64,000 nt of DNA from Atherix ibis (taxonomy: Eukaryota; Arthropoda; Insecta; Diptera; Athericidae), in NCBI GenBank assembly GCA_958298945.1, contig OY282608.1, forward strand, positions 73,890,806 to 73,954,805. The letters run 5' to 3'. Position 1 is the first letter of the stretch; each line of letters starts with the position of its first letter. The notes beneath the pieces were generated by a model. That model saw only the letters and a list, made by a program, of their open reading frames with translations. It did not search any database and was not told where the DNA came from. This document shows positions 13,471 to 26,646 of the stretch, piece after piece. The translations under genes and the position numbers were made by a program.

Positions 13471-14690
13471 ACAAACCAACAAACCAAAAAAGCAACAAAC
13501 CAACAAACCAACAAACCAACAAACCAACAAACCAATAAACCAACAAACCAACAAACCAACAAGCCAACAAACCAACAAACCACAAACAAATAAACCAACA
13601 AATCAACAAACCAACATACGAACAAACCAACAAACCAACAAACAAATAAACCAACAAATCAACAAACCAACAAACGAACAGACGAACAAACCAACAAACC
13701 AACAAACCAACAAACCAACAAACCAACAAACTAACAAACAAATAAACCAACAAACCAACAAACCAACAACCCAACAAACCAACCAACCAACAAACCAACA
13801 AACCAACAAACGAACAAACAAGCAAGCCAACAAGCCAACAAACCAACAAGCCAACAAACGAACAAACCAAAAAACCAACAAACCAACAAACCAACAAGCC
13901 AACAAACCAACAAACGAACAAAGCAACAAACCAACAAACCAACAAGCCAACAAACCAACAATCCAACAAACCAACAAACGAACAGACGAACAAACCAACA
14001 AATCAACAAACCAACAAACAAACAAACCAACAAACCAAAAAACCAACAAACCAAAAAACCAACAAACCAACAAGCCAACAAAACCAAAAAACCAACAAAC
14101 CAACAAACAAAAAACCAAGAAACCAAGAAACCAACAAACCAACAAACCAACAAACCAAAAAAGCAACAAACCAACAAACCAACAAACCAACAAACCAACA
14201 AACCAATAAACCAACAAACCAACAAACCAACAAGCCAACAAACCAACAAACCACAAACAAATAAACCAACAAATCAACAAACCAACATACGAACAAACCA
14301 ACAAACCAACAAACAAATAAACCAACAAATCAACAAACCAACAAACGAACAGACGAACAAACCAACAAACCAACAAACCAACAAACCAACAAACCAACAA
14401 ACTAACAAACAAATAAACCAACAAACCAACAAACCAACAACCCAACAAACCAACCAACCAACAAACCAACAAACCAACAAACGAACAAACAAGCAAGCCA
14501 ACAAGCCAACAAACCAACAAGCCAACAAACGAACAAACCAAAAAACCAACAAACCAACAAACCAACAAGCCAACAAACCAACAACCGAACAAACGAACAA
14601 AGCAACAAACCATCAAACCAACAAGCCAACAAACCAACAATCCAACAAACCAACAAACGAACAGACGAACAAACCAACAAATCAACAAAC
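13340..14690 (+). repeat. Tandem duplication, ~671-679-bp unit
   Basis: About 13,340-14,010 and 14,011-14,690 are head-to-tail copies. The landmark AAAGCAACAAACC lies at 13,490 and 14,161 (offset 671), and the CAGACGAAC variant at 13,982 and 14,661 (offset 679). One octamer was therefore gained between these points, in the stretch where only the second copy has ACCGAACAAACG and a CCATCAAACC variant. Both copies carry the 7-bp unit CCACAAA followed by CAAATAAACC and a CATACGAAC variant. Confidence 0.87.
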
Positions 14691-15911
14691 CAACAAACGA
14701 ACAAACCAACAGACGAACAAATCAACAAACCAACAAAACAAAAAAACCAACAAACCAACAAACCAACAAACCAACAAACCAACAAACCAACAAACCAACA
14801 AACTAATAAACCAACAAACCAACAAACCAACAAAACAACAAACCAACAAACCAACAAACCAACAAACCAACAAACCAACAAACCAACAAACCAGCAAACC
14901 AACAAACCAACAAAGCATCAAGCCAACAAACCAACAAACCAACAACAAACCAAGTAACCAACAAACCAACAAACGAACAAACCAACAAGCCAACAAACCA
15001 ACAAGCCAAGAAACAAACAAACCAACAAGCCAACAAACCAACAAACCAACATACCAACAAACCAACAAACCAACAAACCAACAAACAAACAAACCAACAA
15101 ATTAACAAACCAACAAACCAACAAACCAACAAACCAACAAACAAATAAACCAACAAACCAACAAACCAACAAACCAACAAACCAACAAACCAACAAACCA
15201 ACAAACCAACAAACCAACAAACCAACAAACCAACAAACCAACAAACCAACAAACCAAAAAACCAACAAATAAATAAACCAACAAACCAACAAACCAATAA
15301 ACCAACAAACCAACAAACCAACAAACCAACAAACCAACAAGCCAACAAACCAACAAACCAACAAACCAAGTAACCAACAAACCAACAAACCAACAAACCA
15401 ACAAACCAAGAAACCAACAAACCAAGAAACCAACAAACCAACAAACCAACAAACCAAGAAACGAACAAACCAACAAACCAACAAACAAACAAACCAACAA
15501 GCCAACAAACCAACAAACCGACAAACCAACAAACCAACAAACCAACAAGCCAACAAACCAACAAGCCAACAAACGAACAAACCAACAAACCAACAAACCA
15601 ACAAACCAACAAACCAACAAACCAACAAACCAACAAACCAACAAACCAACAAGCCAACAAACCAACAAACCAACAAACCAGCAAACCAACAAACCAACAA
15701 TACAACAAACGAACAAACCAACAAACCAACAAACCAACAAACCAACAAACCAACAAACCAACAAACCAACAAACCAACAAACCAACAAACCAACAAACCA
15801 ACTAACCAACAAACCAACAAACAAACAAACCAACAAACCAACCAACCAACAAACCAACAAACCAACAAACCAAGAAACCAACAAACAAACAAACCAACAA
15901 ACCAACAAACC
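14691..15911. repeat. Octamer array with first K module
   Basis: A region of mostly canonical octamers holds the first K module (14,915), two CATACC variants and an AAATAAATAAACC landmark near 15,268. The latter recurs in the 3,440-bp copies and in units B to E. Variant density falls here compared with the preceding 15 kb. Nothing gene-like is seen. Confidence 0.8.
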
Positions 15912-16624
15912 AACAAACCACAAACCAACAAGCCAACAAACCAACAAGCCAACATATGAACAAACAAACAAACCAACAAACCAACGAATCAAGTAACCAA
16001 CAAACCACCAAACGAACAAACAAACAAACCAACAAACGAACAAACCAACAAACCAACAAACCAACAAACAAACAAACCAACAAGCCAACAAACCAACAAA
16101 CCGACAAACCAACAAACCAACAAGCCAACAAACCAACAAGCCAACAAACGAACAAACCAACAAACCAACAAACCAACAAACCAACAAACCAAGTAACCAA
16201 CAAACCAACAAACCAAAAAACCAACAAACCAACAACCCAACCAACAAATAAACCAACAAACCAACAAACCAACAAACCAACAAACCAACAAACCAAGTAA
16301 CCAACAAACCAACAAACCAAAAAACCAACAAAGAAACCAACCAACAAACCAACAAACCAAAAACCAACAAACCAACAAACCAACAAACCAAAAAACCAAC
16401 AAACCAACAAACCAACAAACCAACAAGCCAACAAACCAACAAGCCAACAAACCAACAAACCAACAAACCAACAAACCAATAAACCAACAAACAAACAAAC
16501 CAACAAACAAACAAACCAACAAACCAACCAAACAATAAACCAACAAACCAACAAACCAAGAAACCAACAAACCAACAAACCAACAAACCAACAAACCACA
16601 AACCAACAAGCCAACAAACCAACA

Positions 16625-17205
16625 AGCCAACAAATGAACAAACAAACAAACCAACAAACCAACAAATCAAGTAAACAACAAACCACCAAACGAACATACA
16701 AACAAACCAACAAACGAACAAACCAACAAACCAACAAACAAACAAACCCACAAGCCAACAAACCAACAAACCGACAAACCAACAAACCAACAAACCAACA
16801 AGCCAACAAACCAACAAGACAACAAACGAACAAACCAACAAACCAACAAACCAACAAACCAACAAACCAAGTAACCAACAAACCAACAAACCAAAAAACC
16901 AACAAACCAACAACCCAACAAACAAATAAACCAACAAACCAACAAACCAACAAACCAACAAACCAAGTAACCAACAAACCAACAAACCAAAAAACCAACA
17001 AAGCAACCAACCAACAAACCAACAAACCAAAAAACCAACAAACCAACAAACCAACAAACCAAAAAACCAACAAACCAACAAACCAACAAACCAACAAGCC
17101 AAGAAACAAACAAACCAACAAGCCAACAAACCAACAAACCAACAAACCAACATACCAACAAACCAACAAATCAACAAACCAACAAACAAACAAACCAACA
17201 AACCA
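16625..17205 (+). repeat. Nested 984-bp-offset duplication, first element
   Basis: About 581 bp here match 17,609-18,189 at an offset of 984 bp (123 octamers). Both share a private ATCAAGTAAACAAC variant (other M modules read GTAACCAAC) and the AAACCCACAAGCC and CAAGACAAC variants. One difference was noted: CCAAGTAACC at 16,867 reads TCAAGTAACC in the second element. The same pair recurs inside the second 3,440-bp copy (20,065-20,645 and 21,049-21,629), so this duplication came before the 3,440-bp one. Confidence 0.88.
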
Positions 17206-17608
17206 AAAAACCAAAAAACCAACAAATAAATAAACCAACAAACCAACAAACCAATAAACCAACAAACCAACAAACCAACAAACCAACAAACCAACAAACC
17301 AACAAGCCAACAAACCAACAAACCAACAAACCAAGTAACCAACAAACCAACAAACCAACAAACCAACAAACCAAGAAACCAACAAACCAACAAACCAACA
17401 AACCAAGAAACCAACAAACCAGCAAACCAACAAACCAACAAGACAACAAACGAACAAACCAACAAGCCAACAAACCAACAAACCAACAAACCAACAAACC
17501 AACAAACCAACAAACCAACAAACCAACAAACCAATAAACCAACAAACAAACAAACCAACAAACCAACAAACCAACAAACCAACCAACCAACAAACCAACA
17601 AACCAACA

Positions 17609-18189
17609 AGCCAACAAATGAACAAACAAACAAACCAACAAACCAACAAATCAAGTAAACAACAAACCACCAAACGAACATACAAACAAACCAACAAACG
17701 AACAAACCAACAAACCAACAAACAAACAAACCCACAAGCCAACAAACCAACAAACCGACAAACCAACAAACCAACAAACCAACAAGCCAACAAACCAACA
17801 AGACAACAAACGAACAAACCAACAAACCAACAAACCAACAAACCAACAAATCAAGTAACCAACAAACCAACAAACCAAAAAACCAACAAACCAACAACCC
17901 AACAAACAAATAAACCAACAAACCAACAAACCAACAAACCAACAAACCAAGTAACCAACAAACCAACAAACCAAAAAACCAACAAAGCAACCAACCAACA
18001 AACCAACAAACCAAAAAACCAACAAACCAACAAACCAACAAACCAAAAAACCAACAAACCAACAAACCAACAAACCAACAAGCCAAGAAACAAACAAACC
18101 AACAAGCCAACAAACCAACAAACCAACAAACCAACATACCAACAAACCAACAAATCAACAAACCAACAAACAAACAAACCAACAAACCA
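17609..18189 (+). repeat. Nested 984-bp-offset duplication, second element
   Basis: This is the partner of 16,625-17,205. It lacks the CCACAAA unit upstream of the ATG landmark, so the homology begins just before it. It ends where CCAAAAAACC in the first element is replaced by CCAACAAACC. The K module 54 bp further on is present only after this element. Confidence 0.88.
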
Positions 18190-19351
18190 ACAAACCAACA
18201 AACCAACAAGCCAACAAACCAACAAACCAACAAACCAACAAAGCATCAAGCCAACAAACCAACAAACCAACAACAAACCAAGTAACCAACAAACAAACAA
18301 ACGAACAAACCAACAAGCCAACAAACCAACAAACCAAGAAACAAACAAACCAACAAGCCAACAAACCAACAAACCAACAAACCAACATACCAACAAACCA
18401 ACAAACCAACAAACCAACAAACAAACAAACCAACAAACTAACAAACCAACAAACCAACAAACCAACAAACCAACAAACAAATAAACCAACAAACCAACAA
18501 ACCAACAAACCAACAAACCAACAAACCAACAAACCAACAAACCAACAAACCAACAAACCAACAAACCAAAAAACCAAAAAACCAACAAATAAATAAACCA
18601 ACAAACCAACAAACCAATAAACCAACAAACCAACAAACCAACAAACCAACAAACCAACAAACCAACAAGCCAACAAACCAACAAACCAACAAACCAAGTA
18701 ACCAACAAACCAACAAACCAACAAACCAACAAACCAACAAACCAACAAACCAACAAACCAAGAAACCAACAAACCAACAAACCAACAAACCAACAAACCA
18801 ACAAACCAGCAAACCAACAAACCAACAAGACAACAAACGAACAAACCAACAAGCCAACAAACCAACAAACCAACAAACCAACAAACCAACAAACCAACAA
18901 ACCAACAAACCAATAAACCAACAAACAAACAAACCAACAAACAAACAAACCAACAAACCAAGCAACCAACAAACCAACAAACCAACAAACCAAGAAACCA
19001 ACAAACCAACAAACCAACAAACCAACAAACCACAAACCAACAAGCCAACAAACCAACAAACCAACAAACCAACAAACCAACAAACCAACAAACAAGAAAA
19101 ACCAACAAACTAACAAACCAATAAACCAACAAACCAACAAACCAACAAACCAACAAGCCAACAAACCAACAAACCAACAAACCAAGTAACCAACGAACCA
19201 ACAAACCAACAAACCAACAAGCCAACAAACCAACAAACCAACAAACCAACTAACCAACAAACCTACAAACCAACAAACCAACAAACCAACAAACCAACAA
19301 ACGAACAAACCAACAAATCAACAAGCCAACAAACCAACAAGCCAACAAACG

Positions 19352-22300
19352 AACAAACCACAAACCAACAAGCCAACAAACCAACAAGCCAACATATGAA
19401 CAAACAAACAAACCAACAAACCAACGAATCAAGTAACCAACAAACCACCAAACGAACAAACAAACAAACCAACAAACGAACAAACCAACAAACCAACAAA
19501 CCAACAAACAAACAAACCAACAAGCCAACAAACCAACAAACCGACAAACCAACAAACCAACAAGCCAACAAACCAACAAGCCAACAAACGAACAAACCAA
19601 CAAACCAACAAACCAACAAACCAACAAACCAAGTAACCAACAAACCAACAAACCAAAAAACCAACAAACCAACAACCCAACCAACAAATAAACCAACAAA
19701 CCAACAAACCAACAAACCAACAAACCAACAAACCAAGTAACCAACAAACCAACAAACCAAAAAACCAACAAAGAAACCAACCAACAAACCAACAAACCAA
19801 AAACCAACAAACCAACAAACCAACAAACCAAAAAACCAACAAACCAACAAACCAACAAACCAACAAGCCAACAAACCAACAAGCCAACAAACCAACAAAC
19901 CAACAAACCAACAAACCAATAAACCAACAAACAAACAAACCAACAAACAAACAAACCAACAAACCAACCAAACAATAAACCAACAAACCAACAAACCAAG
20001 AAACCAACAAACCAACAAACCAACAAACCAACAAACCACAAACCAACAAGCCAACAAACCAACAAGCCAACAAATGAACAAACAAACAAACCAACAAACC
20101 AACAAATCAAGTAAACAACAAACCACCAAACGAACATACAAACAAACCAACAAACGAACAAACCAACAAACCAACAAACAAACAAACCCACAAGCCAACA
20201 AACCAACAAACCGACAAACCAACAAACCAACAAACCAACAAGCCAACAAACCAACAAGACAACAAACGAACAAACCAACAAACCAACAAACCAACAAACC
20301 AACAAACCAAGTAACCAACAAACCAACAAACCAAAAAACCAACAAACCAACAACCCAACAAACAAATAAACCAACAAACCAACAAACCAACAAACCAACA
20401 AACCAAGTAACCAACAAACCAACAAACCAAAAAACCAACAAAGCAACCAACCAACAAACCAACAAACCAAAAAACCAACAAACCAACAAACCAACAAACC
20501 AAAAAACCAACAAACCAACAAACCAACAAACCAACAAGCCAAGAAACAAACAAACCAACAAGCCAACAAACCAACAAACCAACAAACCAACATACCAACA
20601 AACCAACAAATCAACAAACCAACAAACAAACAAACCAACAAACCAAAAAACCAAAAAACCAACAAATAAATAAACCAACAAACCAACAAACCAATAAACC
20701 AACAAACCAACAAACCAACAAACCAACAAACCAACAAACCAACAAGCCAACAAACCAACAAACCAACAAACCAAGTAACCAACAAACCAACAAACCAACA
20801 AACCAACAAACCAAGAAACCAACAAACCAACAAACCAACAAACCAAGAAACCAACAAACCAGCAAACCAACAAACCAACAAGACAACAAACGAACAAACC
20901 AACAAGCCAACAAACCAACAAACCAACAAACCAACAAACCAACAAACCAACAAACCAACAAACCAACAAACCAATAAACCAACAAACAAACAAACCAACA
21001 AACCAACAAACCAACAAACCAACCAACCAACAAACCAACAAACCAACAAGCCAACAAATGAACAAACAAACAAACCAACAAACCAACAAATCAAGTAAAC
21101 AACAAACCACCAAACGAACATACAAACAAACCAACAAACGAACAAACCAACAAACCAACAAACAAACAAACCCACAAGCCAACAAACCAACAAACCGACA
21201 AACCAACAAACCAACAAACCAACAAGCCAACAAACCAACAAGACAACAAACGAACAAACCAACAAACCAACAAACCAACAAACCAACAAATCAAGTAACC
21301 AACAAACCAACAAACCAAAAAACCAACAAACCAACAACCCAACAAACAAATAAACCAACAAACCAACAAACCAACAAACCAACAAACCAAGTAACCAACA
21401 AACCAACAAACCAAAAAACCAACAAAGCAACCAACCAACAAACCAACAAACCAAAAAACCAACAAACCAACAAACCAACAAACCAAAAAACCAACAAACC
21501 AACAAACCAACAAACCAACAAGCCAAGAAACAAACAAACCAACAAGCCAACAAACCAACAAACCAACAAACCAACATACCAACAAACCAACAAATCAACA
21601 AACCAACAAACAAACAAACCAACAAACCAACAAACCAACAAACCAACAAGCCAACAAACCAACAAACCAACAAACCAACAAAGCATCAAGCCAACAAACC
21701 AACAAACCAACAACAAACCAAGTAACCAACAAACAAACAAACGAACAAACCAACAAGCCAACAAACCAACAAACCAAGAAACAAACAAACCAACAAGCCA
21801 ACAAACCAACAAACCAACAAACCAACATACCAACAAACCAACAAACCAACAAACCAACAAACAAACAAACCAACAAACTAACAAACCAACAAACCAACAA
21901 ACCAACAAACCAACAAACAAATAAACCAACAAACCAACAAACCAACAAACCAACAAACCAACAAACCAACAAACCAACAAACCAACAAACCAACAAACCA
22001 ACAAACCAAAAAACCAAAAAACCAACAAATAAATAAACCAACAAACCAACAAACCAATAAACCAACAAACCAACAAACCAACAAACCAACAAACCAACAA
22101 ACCAACAAGCCAACAAACCAACAAACCAACAAACCAAGTAACCAACAAACCAACAAACCAACAAACCAACAAACCAACAAACCAACAAACCAACAAACCA
22201 AGAAACCAACAAACCAACAAACCAACAAACCAACAAACCAACAAACCAGCAAACCAACAAACCAACAAGACAACAAACGAACAAACCAACAAGCCAACAA

Positions 22301-22791
22301 ACCAACAAACCAACAAACCAACAAACCAACAAACCAACAAACCAACAAACCAATAAACCAACAAACAAACAAACCAACAAACAAACAAACCAACAAACCA
22401 AGCAACCAACAAACCAACAAACCAACAAACCAAGAAACCAACAAACCAACAAACCAACAAACCAACAAACCACAAACCAACAAGCCAACAAACCAACAAA
22501 CCAACAAACCAACAAACCAACAAACCAACAAACAAGAAAAACCAACAAACTAACAAACCAATAAACCAACAAACCAACAAACCAACAAACCAACAAGCCA
22601 ACAAACCAACAAACCAACAAACCAAGTAACCAACGAACCAACAAACCAACAAACCAACAAGCCAACAAACCAACAAACCAACAAACCAACTAACCAACAA
22701 ACCTACAAACCAACAAACCAACAAACCAACAAACCAACAAACGAACAAACCAACAAATCAACAAGCCAACAAACCAACAAGCCAACAAACG
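19352..22791 (+). repeat. 3,440-bp tandem duplication, copy 2
   Basis: This copy is collinear with 15,912-19,351. M modules are at 19,396, 20,074 and 21,058, and the K module is at 21,683, each exactly 3,440 bp after its partner. After 22,800 the sequence diverges from the start of copy 2, so there are only two full copies. Confidence 0.93.
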
Positions 22792-23646
22792 AACAAACCA
22801 ACAAACCAACAAACCAACAAACCAACAAACCAACAAACCAAGTAACCAACAAACCAACAAACTAAAAAACAAACAAACCAACAACCCAACAAACAAATAA
22901 ACCAACAAACCAACAAACCAACAAACCAACAAACCAAAAAACCAACAAACAAATAAACCAACAAACCAACAAACCAACAAACCAACAAACCAACAAACCG
23001 ACAAACCAACAAACCAACAAACCAACAAACCAACAAACCAACAAACCAACAAACCAACAAACCAACAAACCAACAAACCAACAAACCAACAAACCAACAA
23101 ACCAACAAAGCATCAAGCCAACAAACCAACAAACCAACAACAAACCAAGTAACCAACAAACCAACAAACGAACAAACCAACAAGCCAACAAACCAACAAA
23201 CCAACAAACAAATAAACCAACAAACCAACAAACCAACAAACCAACAAACCAACAAACCAACAAACCAACAAATCAATAAACCAACAAACCAACAAACCAA
23301 TAAACCAACAAACCAACAAACCAACAAACCAACAAGCCAACAAACCAACAAACCAAGAAACCAACAAACCAGCAAACCAACAAACCAACAAGACAACAAA
23401 CGAACAAACCAACAAACCAACAAACCAACAAACCAACAAACCAACAAACCAACAAACCAACAAACCAACAAACCAACAAACCAACAAACCAACAAACCAA
23501 CAAACAAACAAACCAACAAACAAACAAACCAACAAACCAACCAACCAACAAACCAACAAACCAACAAACCAAGAAACCAACAAACCAACAAACCAACAAA
23601 CCAACAAACCACAAACCAACAAGCCAACAAACCAACAAGCCAACAA
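22792..23646. repeat. Link between the 3,440-bp copies and the A-D higher-order repeat
   Basis: This is octamer array with a K module at 23,110, CAACCCAAC and CAAATAAACC variants, and a CAAGACAACAAACG landmark near 23,391. It ends with CCACAAA and the M module that opens unit A. Nothing gene-like is present. Confidence 0.8.
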
Positions 23647-26646
23647 ATGAACAAACAAACAAACCAACAAACCAACAAATCAAGTAACCAACAAACCACC
23701 AAACGAACATACAAACAAATAAACAAACGAACAAACCAACAAACCAACAAACAAACAAACCAACAAGCCAACAAACCAACAAACCGACAAACCAACAAAC
23801 CAACAAACCAACAAGTCAACAAACCAACAAGCCAACAAACGAACAAACCAACAAATCAACAAACCAACAAACCAACAAACCAACAAACCAACAAACCAAC
23901 AAACCAACAAGCCAACAAACCAACAAACCAACAAACCAGCAAACCAACAAACCAACAATACAACAAACGAACAAACCAACAAACCAACAAACCAACAAAC
24001 CAACAAACCAACAAACCAACAAACCAACAAACCAACAAACCAACAAACCAACAAACCAACAAACCAACTAACCAACAAACCAACAAACAAACAAACCAAC
24101 AAACCAACCAACCAACAAACCAACAAACCAACAAACCAAGAAACCCACAAACCAACAAACCAACAAACCAACAAACCAACAAACCACAAACCAACAAGCC
24201 AACAAACCAACAAGCCAACATATGAACAAACAAACAAACCAACAAACCAACATATCAAGTAACCAACAAACCACCAAACGAACAAACAAACAGACCAACA
24301 AACGAACAAACCAACAAACCAACAAACAAACAAACCAACAAGCCAACAAACCAACAAACCGACAAACCAACAAACCAACAAGCCAACAAACCAACAAGCC
24401 AACAAACGAACAAACCAACAAACCAACAAACCAACAAACCAACAAACCAAGTAACCAACAAACCAACAAACCAAAAAACCAACAAACCAACAACCCAACC
24501 AACAAATAAACCAACAAACCAACAAACCAACAAACCAACAAACCAACAAACCAAGTAACCAACAAACCAACAAACCAAAAAACCAACAAAGAAACCAACC
24601 AACAAACCAACAAACCAAAAAACCAACAAACCAACAAACCAACAAACCAAAAAACCAACAAACCAACAAACCAACAAACCAACAAGCCAACAAACCAACA
24701 AGCCAAGAAACCAACAAACCAACAAGCCAACAAACCAACAAACCAACAAACTAACAAACCAACAAACAAACAAACCAACAAACCAACAAACCAACAAATC
24801 AACAAACCAACAAACCAACAAACCAACAAACCAACAAACCAACAAACCAACAAACCAACAAACAAATAAACCAACAAACCAACAAACCAATAAACCAACA
24901 AACCAACAAACCAACAAACCAACAAGCCAATAAACCAACAAACCAACAAACCAAGTAATTAACAAACCAAAAAACCAACAAAACAACAAACCAACAAACC
25001 AACAAACCAACAAACGAACAAACCAACAAACCAACAAACCAACAAACCAACAAACCAACAAACCAACAAACCAACAAACCAACAAACCAACAAACTAACA
25101 AACCAACAAATGAACAAACCAACAAACCAAGTAACCAATAAACCAACAAACCAACAAACCAACAAGCCAACAAGCCAACAAACCAACAAGCCAACAAGCC
25201 AACAAAATAACAAACCAACAAACCAACATACCAACAACAAACCAAGTAACCAACAAACAAACAAACGAACAAACCAACAAGCCAACAAACCAACAAGCCA
25301 AGAAACAAACAAACCAACAAGCCAACAAACCAACAAACCAACAAACCAACATACCAACAAACCAACAAACCAACAAACCAACAAACAAACAAACCAACAA
25401 ACTAACAAACCAACAAACCAACAAACCAACAAACCAACAAACAAATAAACCAACAAACCAACAAACCAACAAACCAACAAACCAACAAACCAACAAACCA
25501 ACAAACCAACAAACCAACAAACCAACAAACCAACAAATCAATAAACCAACAAACCAACAAACCAATAAACCAACAAACCAACAAACCAACAAACCAACAA
25601 GCCAACAAACCAACAAACCAAGAAACCAACAAACCAGCAAACCAACAAACCAACAAGACAACAAACGAACAAACCAACAAACCAACAAACCAACAAACCA
25701 ACAAACCAACAAACCAACAAACCAACAAACCAATAAACCAACAAACCAACAAACCAACAAACCAACAAACCAACAAACCAACAAACCAACAAGCCAACAA
25801 ACCAACAAACCAACAAACCAAGTAACCAACAAACCAACAAACCAACAAACCAACAAACCAACAAACCAACAAACCAACAAACCAACAAACCAACAAACCA
25901 ACAAACCAAGAAACCAACAAACCAGCAAACCAACAAACCAACAAGACAACAAACCAACAAACCAACAAACCAACAAACCAACAAACCAACAAACCAACAA
26001 ACCAACAAACCAACAAACCAACAAACAAACAAACAAACAAACCAACAAACAAACAAACCAACAAACCAACCAACCAATAAACCAACAAACCAACAAACCA
26101 AGAAACCAACAAACCAACAAACCAACAAACCAACAAACCACAAACCAACAAGCCAACAAACCAACAAGCCAACAAATGAACAAACAAACAAACCAACAAA
26201 CCAACAAATCAAGTAACCAACAAACCCCCAAACGAACATACAAACAAACCAACAAACGAACAAACCAACAAACCAACAAACAAGCAAACCAACAAGCCAA
26301 CAAACCAACAAACCGACAAACCAACAAACCAACAAGTCAACAAACCAACAAGACAACAAACGAACAAACCAACAAACCAACAAACCAACAAACCAACAAA
26401 CCAACAAACCAACAAACCAACAAACCAACAAACCAACAAACCAACAAACCAACAAACCAACAAACCAACAAACCAACAAACCAACAAACCAACAAACCAA
26501 CAAACAAACAAACCAACAAACAAACAAACCAACAAACCAACCAACCAACAAACCAACAAACCAACAAACCAAGAAACCAACAAACCAACAAACCAACAAA
26601 CCAACAAACCACAAACCAACAAGCCAACAAACCAACAAGCCAACAA
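23647..26646 (+). repeat. Higher-order unit A (3,000 bp)
   Basis: Bounded by M modules at 23,647 and 26,647, the unit contains M2 at 24,222, the ATGAACAAACC landmark at 25,110 and an extra M at 26,176 with the CCCCCAAACG variant. Its closest partner is unit C, 5,417 bp downstream. They share CAAATAAACAAACG just after the first M, and a CGAAC at 24,408 that is CAAAC in B and D. A is 144 bp (18 octamers) longer than C between 25.1 and 26.2 kb. It has private changes such as AAGTAATTAAC at 24,955. Confidence 0.9.

Larger units (their letters stand above)
15912..19351 (+). repeat. 3,440-bp tandem duplication, copy 1
   Basis: This unit is followed immediately by a second copy at 19,352-22,791. 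The offset is 3,440 bp (430 octamers) at every landmark checked, and I saw no difference in the stretches compared. The breakpoint is sharp. The 9 bases AACAAACCA at 15,912, 19,352 and 22,792 are shared by all three junctions. The flanks then differ: 15,911 is C while 19,351 is G, and 19,361 is C while 22,801 is A. The unit contains M2 at 15,956, M at 16,634 and 17,618, a K module at 18,243 and an internal 984-bp-offset duplication. This is the clearest sign of recent in-register exchange, or of an assembly duplication. Confidence 0.93.

Noticed and set aside
15102..18233. Open frame of 1,043 codons on the - strand, and dozens of others of 100-900 codons on both strands
   Set aside because: Pure CCAACAAA has no stop in any frame, so long frames are guaranteed. 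They overlap in all six frames, encode only the cyclic octapeptides with scattered substitutions, and end wherever a variant happens to make a stop. Copy-to-copy length changes are in steps of 8 bp, not 3. No promoter, intron or domain is visible.
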